39,747 nt of DNA from Marine Group I thaumarchaeote (lineage in GTDB: Archaea; Thermoproteota; Nitrososphaeria; Nitrososphaerales; Nitrosopumilaceae). The notes under the pieces were generated by a model. That model worked only from the letters and a program-made list of their open reading frames with translations. It ran no database searches and had not been told where the DNA came from. Positions 16,335 through 24,960 of this stretch are shown one piece after another; position 1 is the first letter of the stretch, and each line of letters opens with the position of its first letter. The position numbers were made by a program, and so were the translations under genes. The DNA lies in assembly GCA_013390375.1 (NCBI GenBank), contig JACATA010000010.1, forward strand, positions 1 to 39,747. Reading direction: 5' to 3'.

Positions 16335-18893
16335 CTAATTCCAGAAGAATTGTTCAAGTCCAGTTTGTTTTGGTTTTCCTAAGATTGTATCAAAATCCAA
16401 GTCCATTGATGACGTTATCTGGTCTAGCATGCTTTCCATAAATTCCATATATTTCGATGAATCAATCTCACTTTTACGTGCCATTTCAATTGGTTTGACT
16501 CCAGGCTTGTTTAATATTTTAACATATGATATTATGTCTCCTTTTTTTATTTCTCTGATAGACTCTAATTGTTTTGCTGCACGAATATGTTGTGGTACAG
16601 TTTTTGTATAATCTTTTGGTGCTTTGCTTAACATTACATTGAAAACCAGATCCTGTAATGGTATTTCTTTAGCTTGCACCTTTCTTGCACATTGAGCAAT
16701 CTTGTCAGAAATTTTATTTTTTGCACTTTCAAACTCTCCAACTGTTTTAATTTTAGACAGTATATCAAGTATTTCATAAAACAATGTTTTGATAAATGGC
16801 GGTGTATGTGATTTTTTTCCTGTTAGGCCCTTAACATCAACTTTGCCATTTTTTGTAACACCAAGATAATTCTTCTTTCTACCGCTTAATACTACATATC
16901 TGTATTCTTTGTCAATTTCTAATTCTACATTATGATCTATCTTTGCGCTAGTGATTATATCCTCAATTTGTTTAGGGGTAGGTTTCTTTACAAATAGTGA
17001 ATCAGTATCGCCATACAGAACATCAATTCCAGATTCTTTACATTTGTTAATAGTGCTTAGAATAATGTGTCTACCTGTTGCAGTTGTTGCTTCTGCCGCA
17101 GGCAAAAAGTATAATGGAAAAATCTCTGCGCCCATAACTCCATAGCTTGCATTAAGTATGACTTTTAGCGCCTGACTAACAACAGTGAAAAGTTGCCTTT
17201 CCTCAGCCGTGAGCGTGTCTTTTTTTGCCATATTTTTGTAATAGTTTACTCTCAAGTCCCTTAAGGAACCAATTAGAACAGAGGTCAGGCCATTTTTTTT
17301 GGTGCAGACCCAATGATTTGTTTGAGGTATAGTATTTTTCTTACACTCATCATGCGAGCATCTTACCGTTTCGTATGATAGATTTTTGACTTTTATAATG
17401 CTTGGATAGAGGCTTGCAAAATCCATAACTGTGACGTCAAAATGTATTCCCACTTTCGGTTCAACGACTAACCCACCTCGAAATTTCTTATCCTTGATTA
17501 TTGCATCATTTGATACACCAGATGATTTATTGTCAAGCTCTTGTCTTCTGGGAATTAATATTCCATTCTGTCTATGTTCATAATATAGCAAACTGCGAAT
17601 CCATTGTGACACACCCATCCTAGATATATCATCAATTGGCATTCTTGCAATCCTACTAATTACAACAAGTAAATTCATCAACAAATCATTGTTGAAGCCA
17701 GTTAGGTTGTATGTTATCCTAGCATCATTTTGACAATAATTCGCAGTCTGGTATAATGTTAAATTACCAAGTTCAACACCATAATCAATTTTCTTTTCAC
17801 CAAGCAATCCTTTTGCTACACTGTTTAACGAAAAATCACTATACTTTTGACCAAAGGCGTAAATTTGAAATGCACGATTAGACATGGTTCTATACAAGTC
17901 AAGATGTACACCGTCAGTTAGTGTAGCTGAATCCCTCATCATGTATAGCGGGTTTTTTTGTCTATCAATTCCTAGTCTATTAGCACGGTTATACAGATAT
18001 GGTAAATCAAATCCATCACCATTGTATGTAATAAGTAATGGATATTTTTCTATTAATTCAAATGTATCTAATATCATCTCCCTTTCTTTCGTTTCGTCAT
18101 AAAATATGATCTTGACACCGGATAATAGCTCATTTACACCTTCTTCAATTCCACTTCGCCGTAAAATGAAAACCTGTTTTAATCCATCACTACCTTCAAA
18201 ACCTACAGCTGTGATTTTTTTTTCTGCGGTCTTAGGATCAGGAATACGACCAACTTCTGATTCAACTTCAATGTCCAAACTCACTCTTTTGATTTTTGGT
18301 ATGGGCTGATTGAGAAGATTTGCCCACTGCGCAACATGCTCATCAAATTGCTTTGGGTCGGGCAAGTTGGTATCACTTTGTTTGTCTAACAACATGTTCT
18401 TTAATGACAATTGAGTTTCATCAGAAATTTCTAAATCGTATGGGATAATTGCATCATTTTCTATTTTGTAATATTTCCCAACAATCAGTGAATTATCGTA
18501 AAGATAATTTTCATAATATTTTATATCCGATTCCCATGTATCAATTAAGTTTCTGATGCTTTTGTTTGTCTGTGTGCCACCTATTGCTAACGGATCCTTA
18601 ACTACTATTTTTGAAACATTTATCGGTTTATCGTTTAATATGTCCAGCAGTTTAACCTGTTTTATCTCAATAACGTCATCCCGTTCAGAAATTTCAGTTG
18701 GTATCTCATCGGGTGATAATTTGGAATAACAGTACGGCTTGTGCCCTGATTTATCAGCCCATAAAAAAATCCTTTGAGATGTTGGATCATAGAATTTTAA
18801 AACTGCTGCATTTTTTTGGCTATTGTATGTAGCTGAAATTAATAATCCATATGGCATGTTTTCCATTTCATTTTTTTCTAGTTGATTTGACAT
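16335..18893 (-). CDS. polB: Family B DNA polymerase with proofreading exonuclease
   Basis: 852 residues. The 3'-5' exonuclease motifs are intact: DIE at 207-209 (Exo I), YNGDGFDLPYL at 290-300 (Exo II), and YCQNDARITYN at 386-396 (Exo III). Polymerase motifs are DFASLYPSI at 491-499 (A), KVILNASYG at 577-585 (B) and YGDTDS at 627-632 (C). All catalytic aspartates are present, so the enzyme should be active and proofreading. It is the PolB candidate for chromosomal replication; a family D enzyme is also usual in this phylum but is not in this window. The gene starts one base after the dCMP deaminase stop, linking dNTP supply to replication. Confidence 0.97.
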   Translation of the reverse strand: MSNQLEKNEMENMPYGLLISATYNSQKNAAVLKFYDPTSQRIFLWADKSGHKPYCYSKLSPDEIPTEISERDDVIEIKQVKLLDILNDKPINVSKIVVKDPLAIGGTQTNKSIRNLIDTWESDIKYYENYLYDNSLIVGKYYKIENDAIIPYDLEISDETQLSLKNMLLDKQSDTNLPDPKQFDEHVAQWANLLNQPIPKIKRVSLDIEVESEVGRIPDPKTAEKKITAVGFEGSDGLKQVFILRRSGIEEGVNELLSGVKIIFYDETKEREMILDTFELIEKYPLLITYNGDGFDLPYLYNRANRLGIDRQKNPLYMMRDSATLTDGVHLDLYRTMSNRAFQIYAFGQKYSDFSLNSVAKGLLGEKKIDYGVELGNLTLYQTANYCQNDARITYNLTGFNNDLLMNLLVVISRIARMPIDDISRMGVSQWIRSLLYYEHRQNGILIPRRQELDNKSSGVSNDAIIKDKKFRGGLVVEPKVGIHFDVTVMDFASLYPSIIKVKNLSYETVRCSHDECKKNTIPQTNHWVCTKKNGLTSVLIGSLRDLRVNYYKNMAKKDTLTAEERQLFTVVSQALKVILNASYGVMGAEIFPLYFLPAAEATTATGRHIILSTINKCKESGIDVLYGDTDSLFVKKPTPKQIEDIITSAKIDHNVELEIDKEYRYVVLSGRKKNYLGVTKNGKVDVKGLTGKKSHTPPFIKTLFYEILDILSKIKTVGEFESAKNKISDKIAQCARKVQAKEIPLQDLVFNVMLSKAPKDYTKTVPQHIRAAKQLESIREIKKGDIISYVKILNKPGVKPIEMARKSEIDSSKYMEFMESMLDQITSSMDLDFDTILGKPKQTGLEQFFWN

Positions 18894-18894
18894 T

Positions 18895-19407
18895 TTACAA
18901 ATTTAGTAATGATTTTGTCCAGTATTGGATTCTATTTTTATCCAGCATTTCAATAGTAACACCTGATTCCTTAATCAGATTATAATCCGTCTCAGGATAA
19001 GTATCAAGACATATTATTTTTTTAATTCCGATGGTAATAGCCATTTTAGTACATTCTAAGCATGGAATAAATGTGGTATACAAAATGGCATCCTTCGTAC
19101 CTGTTCCAATGCCTAAAATTGCGCAATGCATTATTGCATTAGCCTCGGCATGGCTACAAAGACATCGATCAAGAGAGGCACCTGATTCTATTTTACCATC
19201 CATCCTATCTTGGCATCTTTTACATCCACCCTCAAAACAATTTTTAATTCCTGGCGGAGTTCCATTATAACCCGTAGCAATTTGTCTGTGGTCCCGAACT
19301 ATTACAGCACCAACCTTTCGTGTCATGCAGTTTGAACGTAATTTAGCCAATTCAGCTTGCAACATGAAATATTCATCCCACGGTGGCCTTTCAAACTGTA
19401 TTGGCAT
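18895..19407 (-). CDS. Deoxycytidylate (dCMP) deaminase family
   Basis: Zinc-dependent deaminase producing dUMP for thymidylate synthesis. The zinc motif HAE occurs in CSHAEANAI and the second half PCxxC in FIPCLECTKM. GYNGTPPG and the CKRCQDR insert are typical of the ComEB/dCMP branch. Starting at ATG 19407 (MPIQFERPPWDEYFM) gives 170 residues and the usual N-terminus; upstream in-frame starts exist (19422, 19464) and would add an unconserved head. It leads the minus-strand run into polB. The region 19465-19556 is the divergent promoter shared with the helicase. Confidence 0.92.
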   Translation of the reverse strand: MPIQFERPPWDEYFMLQAELAKLRSNCMTRKVGAVIVRDHRQIATGYNGTPPGIKNCFEGGCKRCQDRMDGKIESGASLDRCLCSHAEANAIMHCAILGIGTGTKDAILYTTFIPCLECTKMAITIGIKKIICLDTYPETDYNLIKESGVTIEMLDKNRIQYWTKSLLNL

Positions 19408-19556
19408 GAAATGTATTTTCATATTCTCTAATATAAGATGAAAGAATTTTCTATTAATACTCAAAAAGTATGATTTGTGATTATGAACAAGTCAAAATTA
19501 TGTAATTCAAAACTATAAAATCAAAATAATTCATTAATTCTAATAGATGGGATTAG

Positions 19557-21050
19557 TTGTCTGCAAAAAATGTTGAACATAAATTTATTGTTCCAAATTC
19601 AGTTGAGGTGAGAGATTACCAAATTAATTTAGCCAACCAAGCAAAAAATGAAAATTGTTTAGTCATATTGCCAACTGGGTTAGGAAAAACAGTAGTAGCA
19701 TTACATGTTATTGCTGATTATATTGCTAAAGGAAATGGCGGAGTTTTGTTTTTAGCGCCAACTAAGGTATTAGTAAATCAGCATTACGAGTTTTTGAAAA
19801 ATACACTTGCAATTGATGACATTGTATTAATAACTGGTGAAGATTTACTAGCAAAGAGAAAAAAACTCTGGATCAACAGCATAATTTGTGCAACTCCTGA
19901 GATTACTAGAAATGATATTGCTAGAAAAATAGTTGATACAAATCAATTCAGTCTGATTATTTTTGATGAGGCGCATAGAGCAGTAGGCGATTACGCATAC
20001 GTGAAAATAGCAGAACAATTGAGTGGATTAGATATACGAATACTTGGAATGACAGCTACATTACCTAGTGAAAAAGAAAAAGCAAAAGAAATTTGTGACA
20101 ATTTACATATCAAAAGTCTAGCTGAGCGAAATGATTCAAGCCCAGATGTAAAACCATACATTCAAGAAACTGACACAGAATGGGTTAGAGTAGATCTTTC
20201 ATCTGATATGAAAATTATTCAAAGATACATCAAGCTTGCGTTAGACCAACGTTACACAGAACTTCGGAGAAACGGGCTTAGACTTTCCGATAATAAATCT
20301 CTCTCACAATTATTAAACTCCAGGCAGTTTGTTTTAAAACAAAATCTACGTTCTGCAAAGCCATTATTTACAGCAATCAGAATAACATATGCACTTAATA
20401 TTTTTGAAGCACATGGCATAACACCATTTCTAAAATTTTGTGAGAGGACAAGGAGCAAAAAAGGTGCTGGAATCAAGGAACTTTTTGAGACTGATCAAAA
20501 CTTTACAAGAGCAATTGATTTAGCAAAAAGCGCGCAGGCTAATGGCATTGAACATCCTAAAATTGACAAACTAGTAGAAATTTTACGTAATACGGAATCA
20601 AAAGTATTGATTTTTTCAAGTTATCGTGATTCTGTTGATGTTATTCGGAAACAATTAGTTGAGATGAACATTGCAGCTGAAATTCTAATTGGAAAGGCAG
20701 GTAAAACTGGACTAAAACAGCAAGAACAGATAGAAACTGTACAAAGATTTAGGGATGGCATAACTAAAGCTCTTGTCGCAACAAGAGTTGGTGAGGAAGG
20801 CCTGGACATTTCTGAGGTCAATTTGGTAATTTTTTATGATAATGTGCCAAGCTCAATTAGATTTGTGCAGAGAAAGGGAAGAACGGGTAGAAAAGATAGA
20901 GGTCGTTTGGTGGTATTGATTGCAAAGGATACCATCGATGAGGCGTACTATTGGATTGGTAAACGAAAAGTAAAATTAGCAGATAATATGGGTGATAAGA
21001 TTACTAAGCATCTTGAAAAAAATAAGCAAGTGATGGATGACTTTTTTTAA
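19557..21050 (+). CDS. Hef-type superfamily 2 helicase (no nuclease domain)
   Basis: A 497-residue SF2 helicase related to the helicase half of archaeal Hef and to FANCM. Motif I is LPTGLGKT (about 38-45), motif II DEAH in IIFDEAHRAV, motif III GMTATLP, and motif VI QRKGRTGR near residue 443; a helical insertion lies between the RecA lobes. Euryarchaeal Hef continues into an XPF/ERCC4 nuclease and HhH domain; here the protein stops straight after the second lobe. The role is probably remodelling stalled forks and branched DNA. TTG 19557 is the start in this frame; the nearby ATG 19547 is in another frame. Confidence 0.9.
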   Translation: MSAKNVEHKFIVPNSVEVRDYQINLANQAKNENCLVILPTGLGKTVVALHVIADYIAKGNGGVLFLAPTKVLVNQHYEFLKNTLAIDDIVLITGEDLLAKRKKLWINSIICATPEITRNDIARKIVDTNQFSLIIFDEAHRAVGDYAYVKIAEQLSGLDIRILGMTATLPSEKEKAKEICDNLHIKSLAERNDSSPDVKPYIQETDTEWVRVDLSSDMKIIQRYIKLALDQRYTELRRNGLRLSDNKSLSQLLNSRQFVLKQNLRSAKPLFTAIRITYALNIFEAHGITPFLKFCERTRSKKGAGIKELFETDQNFTRAIDLAKSAQANGIEHPKIDKLVEILRNTESKVLIFSSYRDSVDVIRKQLVEMNIAAEILIGKAGKTGLKQQEQIETVQRFRDGITKALVATRVGEEGLDISEVNLVIFYDNVPSSIRFVQRKGRTGRKDRGRLVVLIAKDTIDEAYYWIGKRKVKLADNMGDKITKHLEKNKQVMDDFF

Positions 21051-21329
21051 TTATGATTTGATAAAATTACGCATACATTGAATAACTTGAGCAGTGTCAT
21101 GTGATGACATTTCCTTATGACAACTTGGACAAACTGTTGATTTCTCCAATCTTTGAGTGAAATATTTTCGGAAAATTTGCCTCTTCTCAATTTTTTCATT
21201 AATAGAATCAAGCATAATTTGATAATGAATTTTCAAACTCTTATCTATATTATCAGACTTTAATCTAGTTTCGTACATCTCTTTCAAATCGTATAATTCA
21301 CTTAATTTCTTATCGTGGTTAGTTGACAA
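21051..21329 (-). CDS. Small coiled-coil protein with C-terminal zinc finger
   Basis: 92 residues. A long charged helix with heptad-like pattern (about 5-65) is followed by STVCPSCHKEMSSHD and a later cysteine (VIQC), enough for a small zinc site. I recognise no named family. It begins four bases after the parvulin gene and should be in the same transcript. It ends immediately beside the stop of the convergent helicase gene. Confidence 0.7.
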   Translation of the reverse strand: MSTNHDKKLSELYDLKEMYETRLKSDNIDKSLKIHYQIMLDSINEKIEKRQIFRKYFTQRLEKSTVCPSCHKEMSSHDTAQVIQCMRNFIKS

Positions 21330-21333
21330 AAGC

Positions 21334-21612
21334 TTAGCTAAGTCTCTTGATGATATGATAACCGTATTGGGTTTTCACAGGTTCTGAAATTTTACCAACT
21401 TCCAAATTAAATGCTGCAGTTTCAAACTCCTTGACCATTTTTCCCCTACCAAAATATCCTAAATTACCATCTCGTTTTGCGCTCCCTGAATCAACAGAAA
21501 GCTCTCTGGCTAGTTTTCCAAATTTTTCACCTTGCCTTATTTTATCTAATATGGCAATTGCCTCACTTTGTTTCTGTACAAGAATATGTGAGCACTTTAT
21601 TTTATTTGCCAA
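21334..21612 (-). CDS. Parvulin-type peptidyl-prolyl isomerase
   Basis: A single stand-alone parvulin domain of 92 residues. Family marks are CSHILV at the N-terminus, DSGSAKRDGNLGYFGRGKMV in the active-site face, FETAAFNLEVG, and the end SEPVKTQYGYHIIKRL. It lacks a signal peptide, WW domain or membrane anchor, like the single-domain thaumarchaeal parvulins characterised from Cenarchaeum and Nitrosopumilus. It accelerates cis-trans isomerisation of prolyl bonds during folding. Among archaea these proteins are characteristic of Thaumarchaeota, which supports the taxonomic call. Confidence 0.95.
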   Translation of the reverse strand: MANKIKCSHILVQKQSEAIAILDKIRQGEKFGKLARELSVDSGSAKRDGNLGYFGRGKMVKEFETAAFNLEVGKISEPVKTQYGYHIIKRLS

Positions 21613-21682
21613 AGTTAATGTTTGTTAATTCAGAAAACAATATATGATTTACTTTAAATTATTCAATTCTAAATAATGTTTT

Positions 21683-22084
21683 ATGAAATCGTACTTTTCT
21701 GTGAATGATGCTAACAAAATTCTTCCTACAGTAATTAAGAAATTTAGTTATGCAAAAAAAATGAAGGCTGAAGTTATGAAAATGGAACAGCAATTAGCAT
21801 CTGGCATTACACCTACGGCTTCTTTAGAAGAATACGCTATTATCAAAAGAAAACTTAATTCTACAATCACAAAATTTTACCAATCAATAGAAGACTTGGA
21901 AAGCACAGGTGTATTCTTGAAGGGACTTGATGAGGGCTTGCTTGACTTTCCTGCAAAGCGTTTTGATGAAGAGATTTGGCTTTGTTGGAAAGAAGGGGAG
22001 ACAGTGATTAAATTTTGGCATGAAAAAGACACTGGTTTTATGGGAAGAAAACCAATTAGTGTGAGTAATGAATCGTTAGTGTAA
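21683..22084 (+). CDS. DUF2203-family protein
   Basis: 133 residues, helical in the first 90 and ending with the recognisable stretch GLLDFPAKRFDEEIWLCWK, then GETVIKFWHEKDTGFMGRKP. This pattern, with conserved tryptophan, glutamate and histidine, is that of DUF2203, found in bacteria and archaea without a known role. It is cytoplasmic. The stop codon overlaps the start of the prenyltransferase gene by one base, so the two are translationally coupled. Confidence 0.8.
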   Translation: MKSYFSVNDANKILPTVIKKFSYAKKMKAEVMKMEQQLASGITPTASLEEYAIIKRKLNSTITKFYQSIEDLESTGVFLKGLDEGLLDFPAKRFDEEIWLCWKEGETVIKFWHEKDTGFMGRKPISVSNESLV

Positions 22085-22971
22085 TGATTTCTGTTTGGCT
22101 ACGTGTGATACGCGTTCGTTTTTTACTAGCATCAATAATAGCTGTATCTGTAGGTTTAGCAATTACTTGGTGGAATACCAGCAGTATTACTATATTTGAT
22201 GCCATACTTACAATATGCGGTGTACTAGCTCTTCATGCTAGTGTGGATTTACTTAATGATTATTGGGATTTCAAACGAGGGATAGATACTACAACACATA
22301 GAACAAAAATGAGTGGTGGTTCAGGCGTTCTTCCCGAAGGCCTACTAAAGCCTGCTCAAGTCTATGCAGCTGGCATTACTTTTTTAATAATCGGAACCGC
22401 AATTGGCATATATTTTGTTGCAACTGATGGTATTGTTATAGGAATAATTCTAGCCTTTGCAGTAATATCGATTTACTTTTACTCAACCAAAATTGTTGAC
22501 TGGGGATTAGCAGAAGTTTTTGTTGCAATTAAAGGAAGTATGATTGTTATAGGAACATATTTTGTCCAAACGTCACAGATTACAGAGTCAACAGTATTGG
22601 CTGGAATTGTTATAGGTGTATTATCCTCGCTCGTCCTATTCATTACATCATTTCCTGATCATGATGCAGATAAGGCAAAAGGAAGAAAAACACTTGTTAT
22701 CAATCTGGGAAAGCAAAAAGCATGCACCATTTTATGGATATTCCCCGCAATTACTTACGGGATAACTATAATTGCTGTCATTTTTGAAATTTTTCCAGTT
22801 TTTTGTTTAATTATTTTATCAACAGTTCCTTTGATAATAAGATCTGGACTAAAATTAAAACAAAACTATGATAAATTAACCAATCTTATTCCAGTTATGA
22901 GTTCAACATTATATTTCAGTAGAATTACTGGTGTACTACTTGTTGTAGGTTTTCTTGTAAACATTGTTTGA
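22084..22971 (+). CDS. UbiA/MenA-type membrane prenyltransferase
   Basis: 295 residues with about eight to nine membrane helices. Two aspartate-rich Mg/diphosphate sites are present: DLLNDYWDFKRGID (about 56-69; NDxxD) and DHDADKAKGRKTL (about 192-204; DxxxD). It transfers an isoprenoid chain to an aromatic or alcohol acceptor. The length and the NDYWD signature fit MenA-like enzymes of quinone synthesis; other UbiA members make archaeal lipids or haem, so the acceptor is not certain. It is coupled to the DUF2203 gene upstream and followed by a small YHS gene. Confidence 0.9.
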   Translation: MISVWLRVIRVRFLLASIIAVSVGLAITWWNTSSITIFDAILTICGVLALHASVDLLNDYWDFKRGIDTTTHRTKMSGGSGVLPEGLLKPAQVYAAGITFLIIGTAIGIYFVATDGIVIGIILAFAVISIYFYSTKIVDWGLAEVFVAIKGSMIVIGTYFVQTSQITESTVLAGIVIGVLSSLVLFITSFPDHDADKAKGRKTLVINLGKQKACTILWIFPAITYGITIIAVIFEIFPVFCLIILSTVPLIIRSGLKLKQNYDKLTNLIPVMSSTLYFSRITGVLLVVGFLVNIV

Positions 22972-22990
22972 AAAAATTCAATAACATACT

Positions 22991-22997
22991 TATAGAT
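22991..22997 (+). promoter_or_regulatory. TATA-like box of the YHS gene
   Basis: TATAGAT is centred about 22 bases before GTG 23016. This supports GTG 23016 as a leaderless start instead of TTG 22968, which overlaps the prenyltransferase stop. Confidence 0.35.
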
Positions 22998-23015
22998 TAT
23001 AATAAAAATATTACC

Positions 23016-23162
23016 GTGCCAGTTGATCCTGTTTGTGGAATAGAAATGGATGAAAGTCTTGCACTTGTTCATGAACATAAGGGCAAAAAATATTATTTTT
23101 GTTGCAATGGTTGCAGAAAAATTTTTATAAAAAAACCAAAAAAATATAAAAACAAATCTTAG
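23016..23162 (+). CDS. Small YHS-domain metal-binding protein
   Basis: 48 residues from GTG 23016, nearly all YHS domain: VDPVCGIEMDE, KYYFCCNGCRKIFIKKPKKY. The cysteines match the metal site seen in YHS/TRASH modules of copper ATPases and metallochaperones, so heavy-metal (perhaps copper) handling is plausible. Copper is important in ammonia-oxidising archaea, but that link is inference. An upstream TTG (22968) overlapping the prenyltransferase stop would add 16 unconserved residues. It overlaps the end of the convergent AsnB-like gene by 4 bases. Confidence 0.75.
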   Translation: MPVDPVCGIEMDESLALVHEHKGKKYYFCCNGCRKIFIKKPKKYKNKS

Positions 23163-24127
23163 ATAGGAAACTTTCCACACATTCTACAAAATTTTGAATT
23201 ACTAACTATTTCAGCATTACAGTCTGAACATAGATTTTTTCTGTCTTGGCAATCAGGAATTCTAAAATTTTCTTTGTAGAGTTCGTAGTAATGTAATGAT
23301 TCTTTTGTTCTGATCGTTACATTATCCCCACTTTTGATTTTTTTTGTCTTTTCTTCAAAAATATCATCTGTAATGATTGAGTCAAACAGTTTGGTCAAGC
23401 TGACAGTACCTGAACCATCTTGCATCGGTGTTTTTTCTCTCCATATCACGCTGGATGGCAAGTCATTTTCAAATGCCTTTCGCAGAATCCATTTACCAAA
23501 TTTGATACCGTCTTTTTGGTTTATTAGTAAATTATCTGGTAACGTTTCAACTGACCTGATAATGTTTTCATCAACAAACGGCATCTGAATTGATATGCTT
23601 AATTCGTTGGCAATTTTTTGTGATGTAAAATGCATTATTTCTTTGATTCTTTTCAGTTCGCTTTTCAGTTCTGTATGATCCTTTTTTACTAAGAAATTAT
23701 ATCCAGCAAATATTTCATCTGCACCATCGCCAGTAATTACTTTTGTTACGTTTTTTTCCTTTAGTGTATTCAAGTAAAGATATGGAACAATTGAGTTTCT
23801 AATCTCAATATCGTTAAAATTTTTTAAGATTTTGATTGTGCTTTCTATCGCACTTAACATCTCATCAATATTTACATATTTTAATTCTAAAGGAATATCA
23901 ATATGTTTTGCAGCAATTTGTGAATATGGTAAATCAGTTCCAAGAAAATCTTTGGCAATAATTGTTATGGCATTCAAACCTTGATCTTTTTTTATTTGTG
24001 CTAGAATACTACTATCAAGTCCGCCTGAGAATGCAATCCAATTTGCGTCACACTGTATAGTGATCTCTTCTAAGAGTAATCTAATATTTTCTATAGATTC
24101 ACCCATTAATCTCAAAAATGTATACAA
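23159..24127 (-). CDS. Asparagine-synthetase-like ATP-pyrophosphatase with C-terminal zinc ribbon
   Basis: 322 residues. The PP-loop SGGLDSS (34-40) and TGDGADEIFAGYNF are characteristic of the synthetase half of AsnB, which adenylates a carboxylate and attacks it with ammonia. The N-terminal glutaminase domain is absent: nothing precedes the PP-loop except about 30 residues. The last 30 residues contain LCSDC and FCRMCGK, a four-cysteine zinc ribbon that is not part of normal AsnB. It could be an ammonia-dependent amide synthetase or act on a macromolecule such as tRNA or protein. ATG 24106 is an alternative start. It is divergent from an HTH regulator. Confidence 0.8.
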   Translation of the reverse strand: MYTFLRLMGESIENIRLLLEEITIQCDANWIAFSGGLDSSILAQIKKDQGLNAITIIAKDFLGTDLPYSQIAAKHIDIPLELKYVNIDEMLSAIESTIKILKNFNDIEIRNSIVPYLYLNTLKEKNVTKVITGDGADEIFAGYNFLVKKDHTELKSELKRIKEIMHFTSQKIANELSISIQMPFVDENIIRSVETLPDNLLINQKDGIKFGKWILRKAFENDLPSSVIWREKTPMQDGSGTVSLTKLFDSIITDDIFEEKTKKIKSGDNVTIRTKESLHYYELYKENFRIPDCQDRKNLCSDCNAEIVSNSKFCRMCGKFPI

Positions 24128-24192
24128 GTAATGAGTAAATAGTTATAGCTAATTTTAATCGGATTTTTATATCATTGATAGTGTGATGGATT

Positions 24193-24609
24193 ATGCTATT
24201 ACCTGCTGAAATAGAATCAAAATCATTGATTCCTGCACTACGAGCAATTTTAGCAAAGGATCTTGCTAAAAAACATAACATACGTGAAGACGAAATATCA
24301 CGATTGTTGGGTGTTACTCAAGCTGCAGTTAGTAACTATATTCGTGGAATACGCGGTGATCCTAAACTAATTGAGAAACTTCTAGAAGAAAAGCAAGTTG
24401 CAAGTATGATCACTGAGATAACTGATAACTTGGCTTCTGACGATGCATACACTCCATTAAGTTTATCAAAATTTATTGGGTTATGTAATTACATAAAATC
24501 TAGCTTGCTTATCTGTGATATTCATCACAATCTAGAGTCGGATATTGATGAAGTTGTATGTAAAGAATGCGAAAATATGCTACTCAAAGGTCCTGGCAGT
24601 GTTTATTAG
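24193..24609 (+). CDS. HTH transcriptional regulator (COG2522-like)
   Basis: 138 residues. A helix-turn-helix at about 32-52 reads EDEISRLLGVTQAAVSNYI, followed by a basic RGIRGDPK wing. The C-terminal half ends with a possible metal site formed by CDIHH and CKEC (about 111-131). This combination resembles the archaeal COG2522 group of predicted regulators. The ligand is unknown; the Cys/His group suggests metal or redox sensing. It is divergent from the AsnB-like gene, with a TTTTTATATC box about 25 bases before the ATG, and it overlaps the convergent Alba-like gene at its 3' end. Confidence 0.8.
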   Translation: MLLPAEIESKSLIPALRAILAKDLAKKHNIREDEISRLLGVTQAAVSNYIRGIRGDPKLIEKLLEEKQVASMITEITDNLASDDAYTPLSLSKFIGLCNYIKSSLLICDIHHNLESDIDEVVCKECENMLLKGPGSVY

Positions 24610-24893
24610 CTACTAATCTTTGTTATAATAATTTCAATTGTTGAAATCAGACGCCCGTCATCTGAAATTTCACTGTCAACAGAAATTTTCTCAGTTTTTG
24701 TAATACCATTTAAAATATTTTGGGTAATTATATTAGCAACAGACACTGTGGCTGGGCATGATTCGTCCTTTCCTATGATTGTTATTTTACCAATTTTATT
24801 TAATACTTGTAATACGTCCATTGCTAATATCATCACAGGTTCATTGGTAATTAGAAATTTTTCATCTGTGTAATCAATTGTAGATTTGAACAT
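24606..24893 (-). CDS. Alba-family nucleic-acid-binding protein, divergent
   Basis: 95 residues that follow the Alba fold: FLITNEPVMILAMDVLQVLN for the first strand and helix, IGKITIIGKDE, then NIITQNILNG and the end GRLISTIEIIITK. Canonical Alba has a GKKP motif whose lysines contact DNA and can be acetylated; here that position is TNEP (16-19), so both lysines are missing. It may bind RNA or partner with a normal Alba as heterodimer. Length is typical. Its 3' end overlaps the HTH gene by four bases. Confidence 0.75.
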   Translation of the reverse strand: MFKSTIDYTDEKFLITNEPVMILAMDVLQVLNKIGKITIIGKDESCPATVSVANIITQNILNGITKTEKISVDSEISDDGRLISTIEIIITKISS

Positions 24894-24960
24894 TTTGACA
24901 TCCTTTACTATTTATTAATAAACAAAATTTTATTTCTTTTAAATTTTATAGATGATTGAT

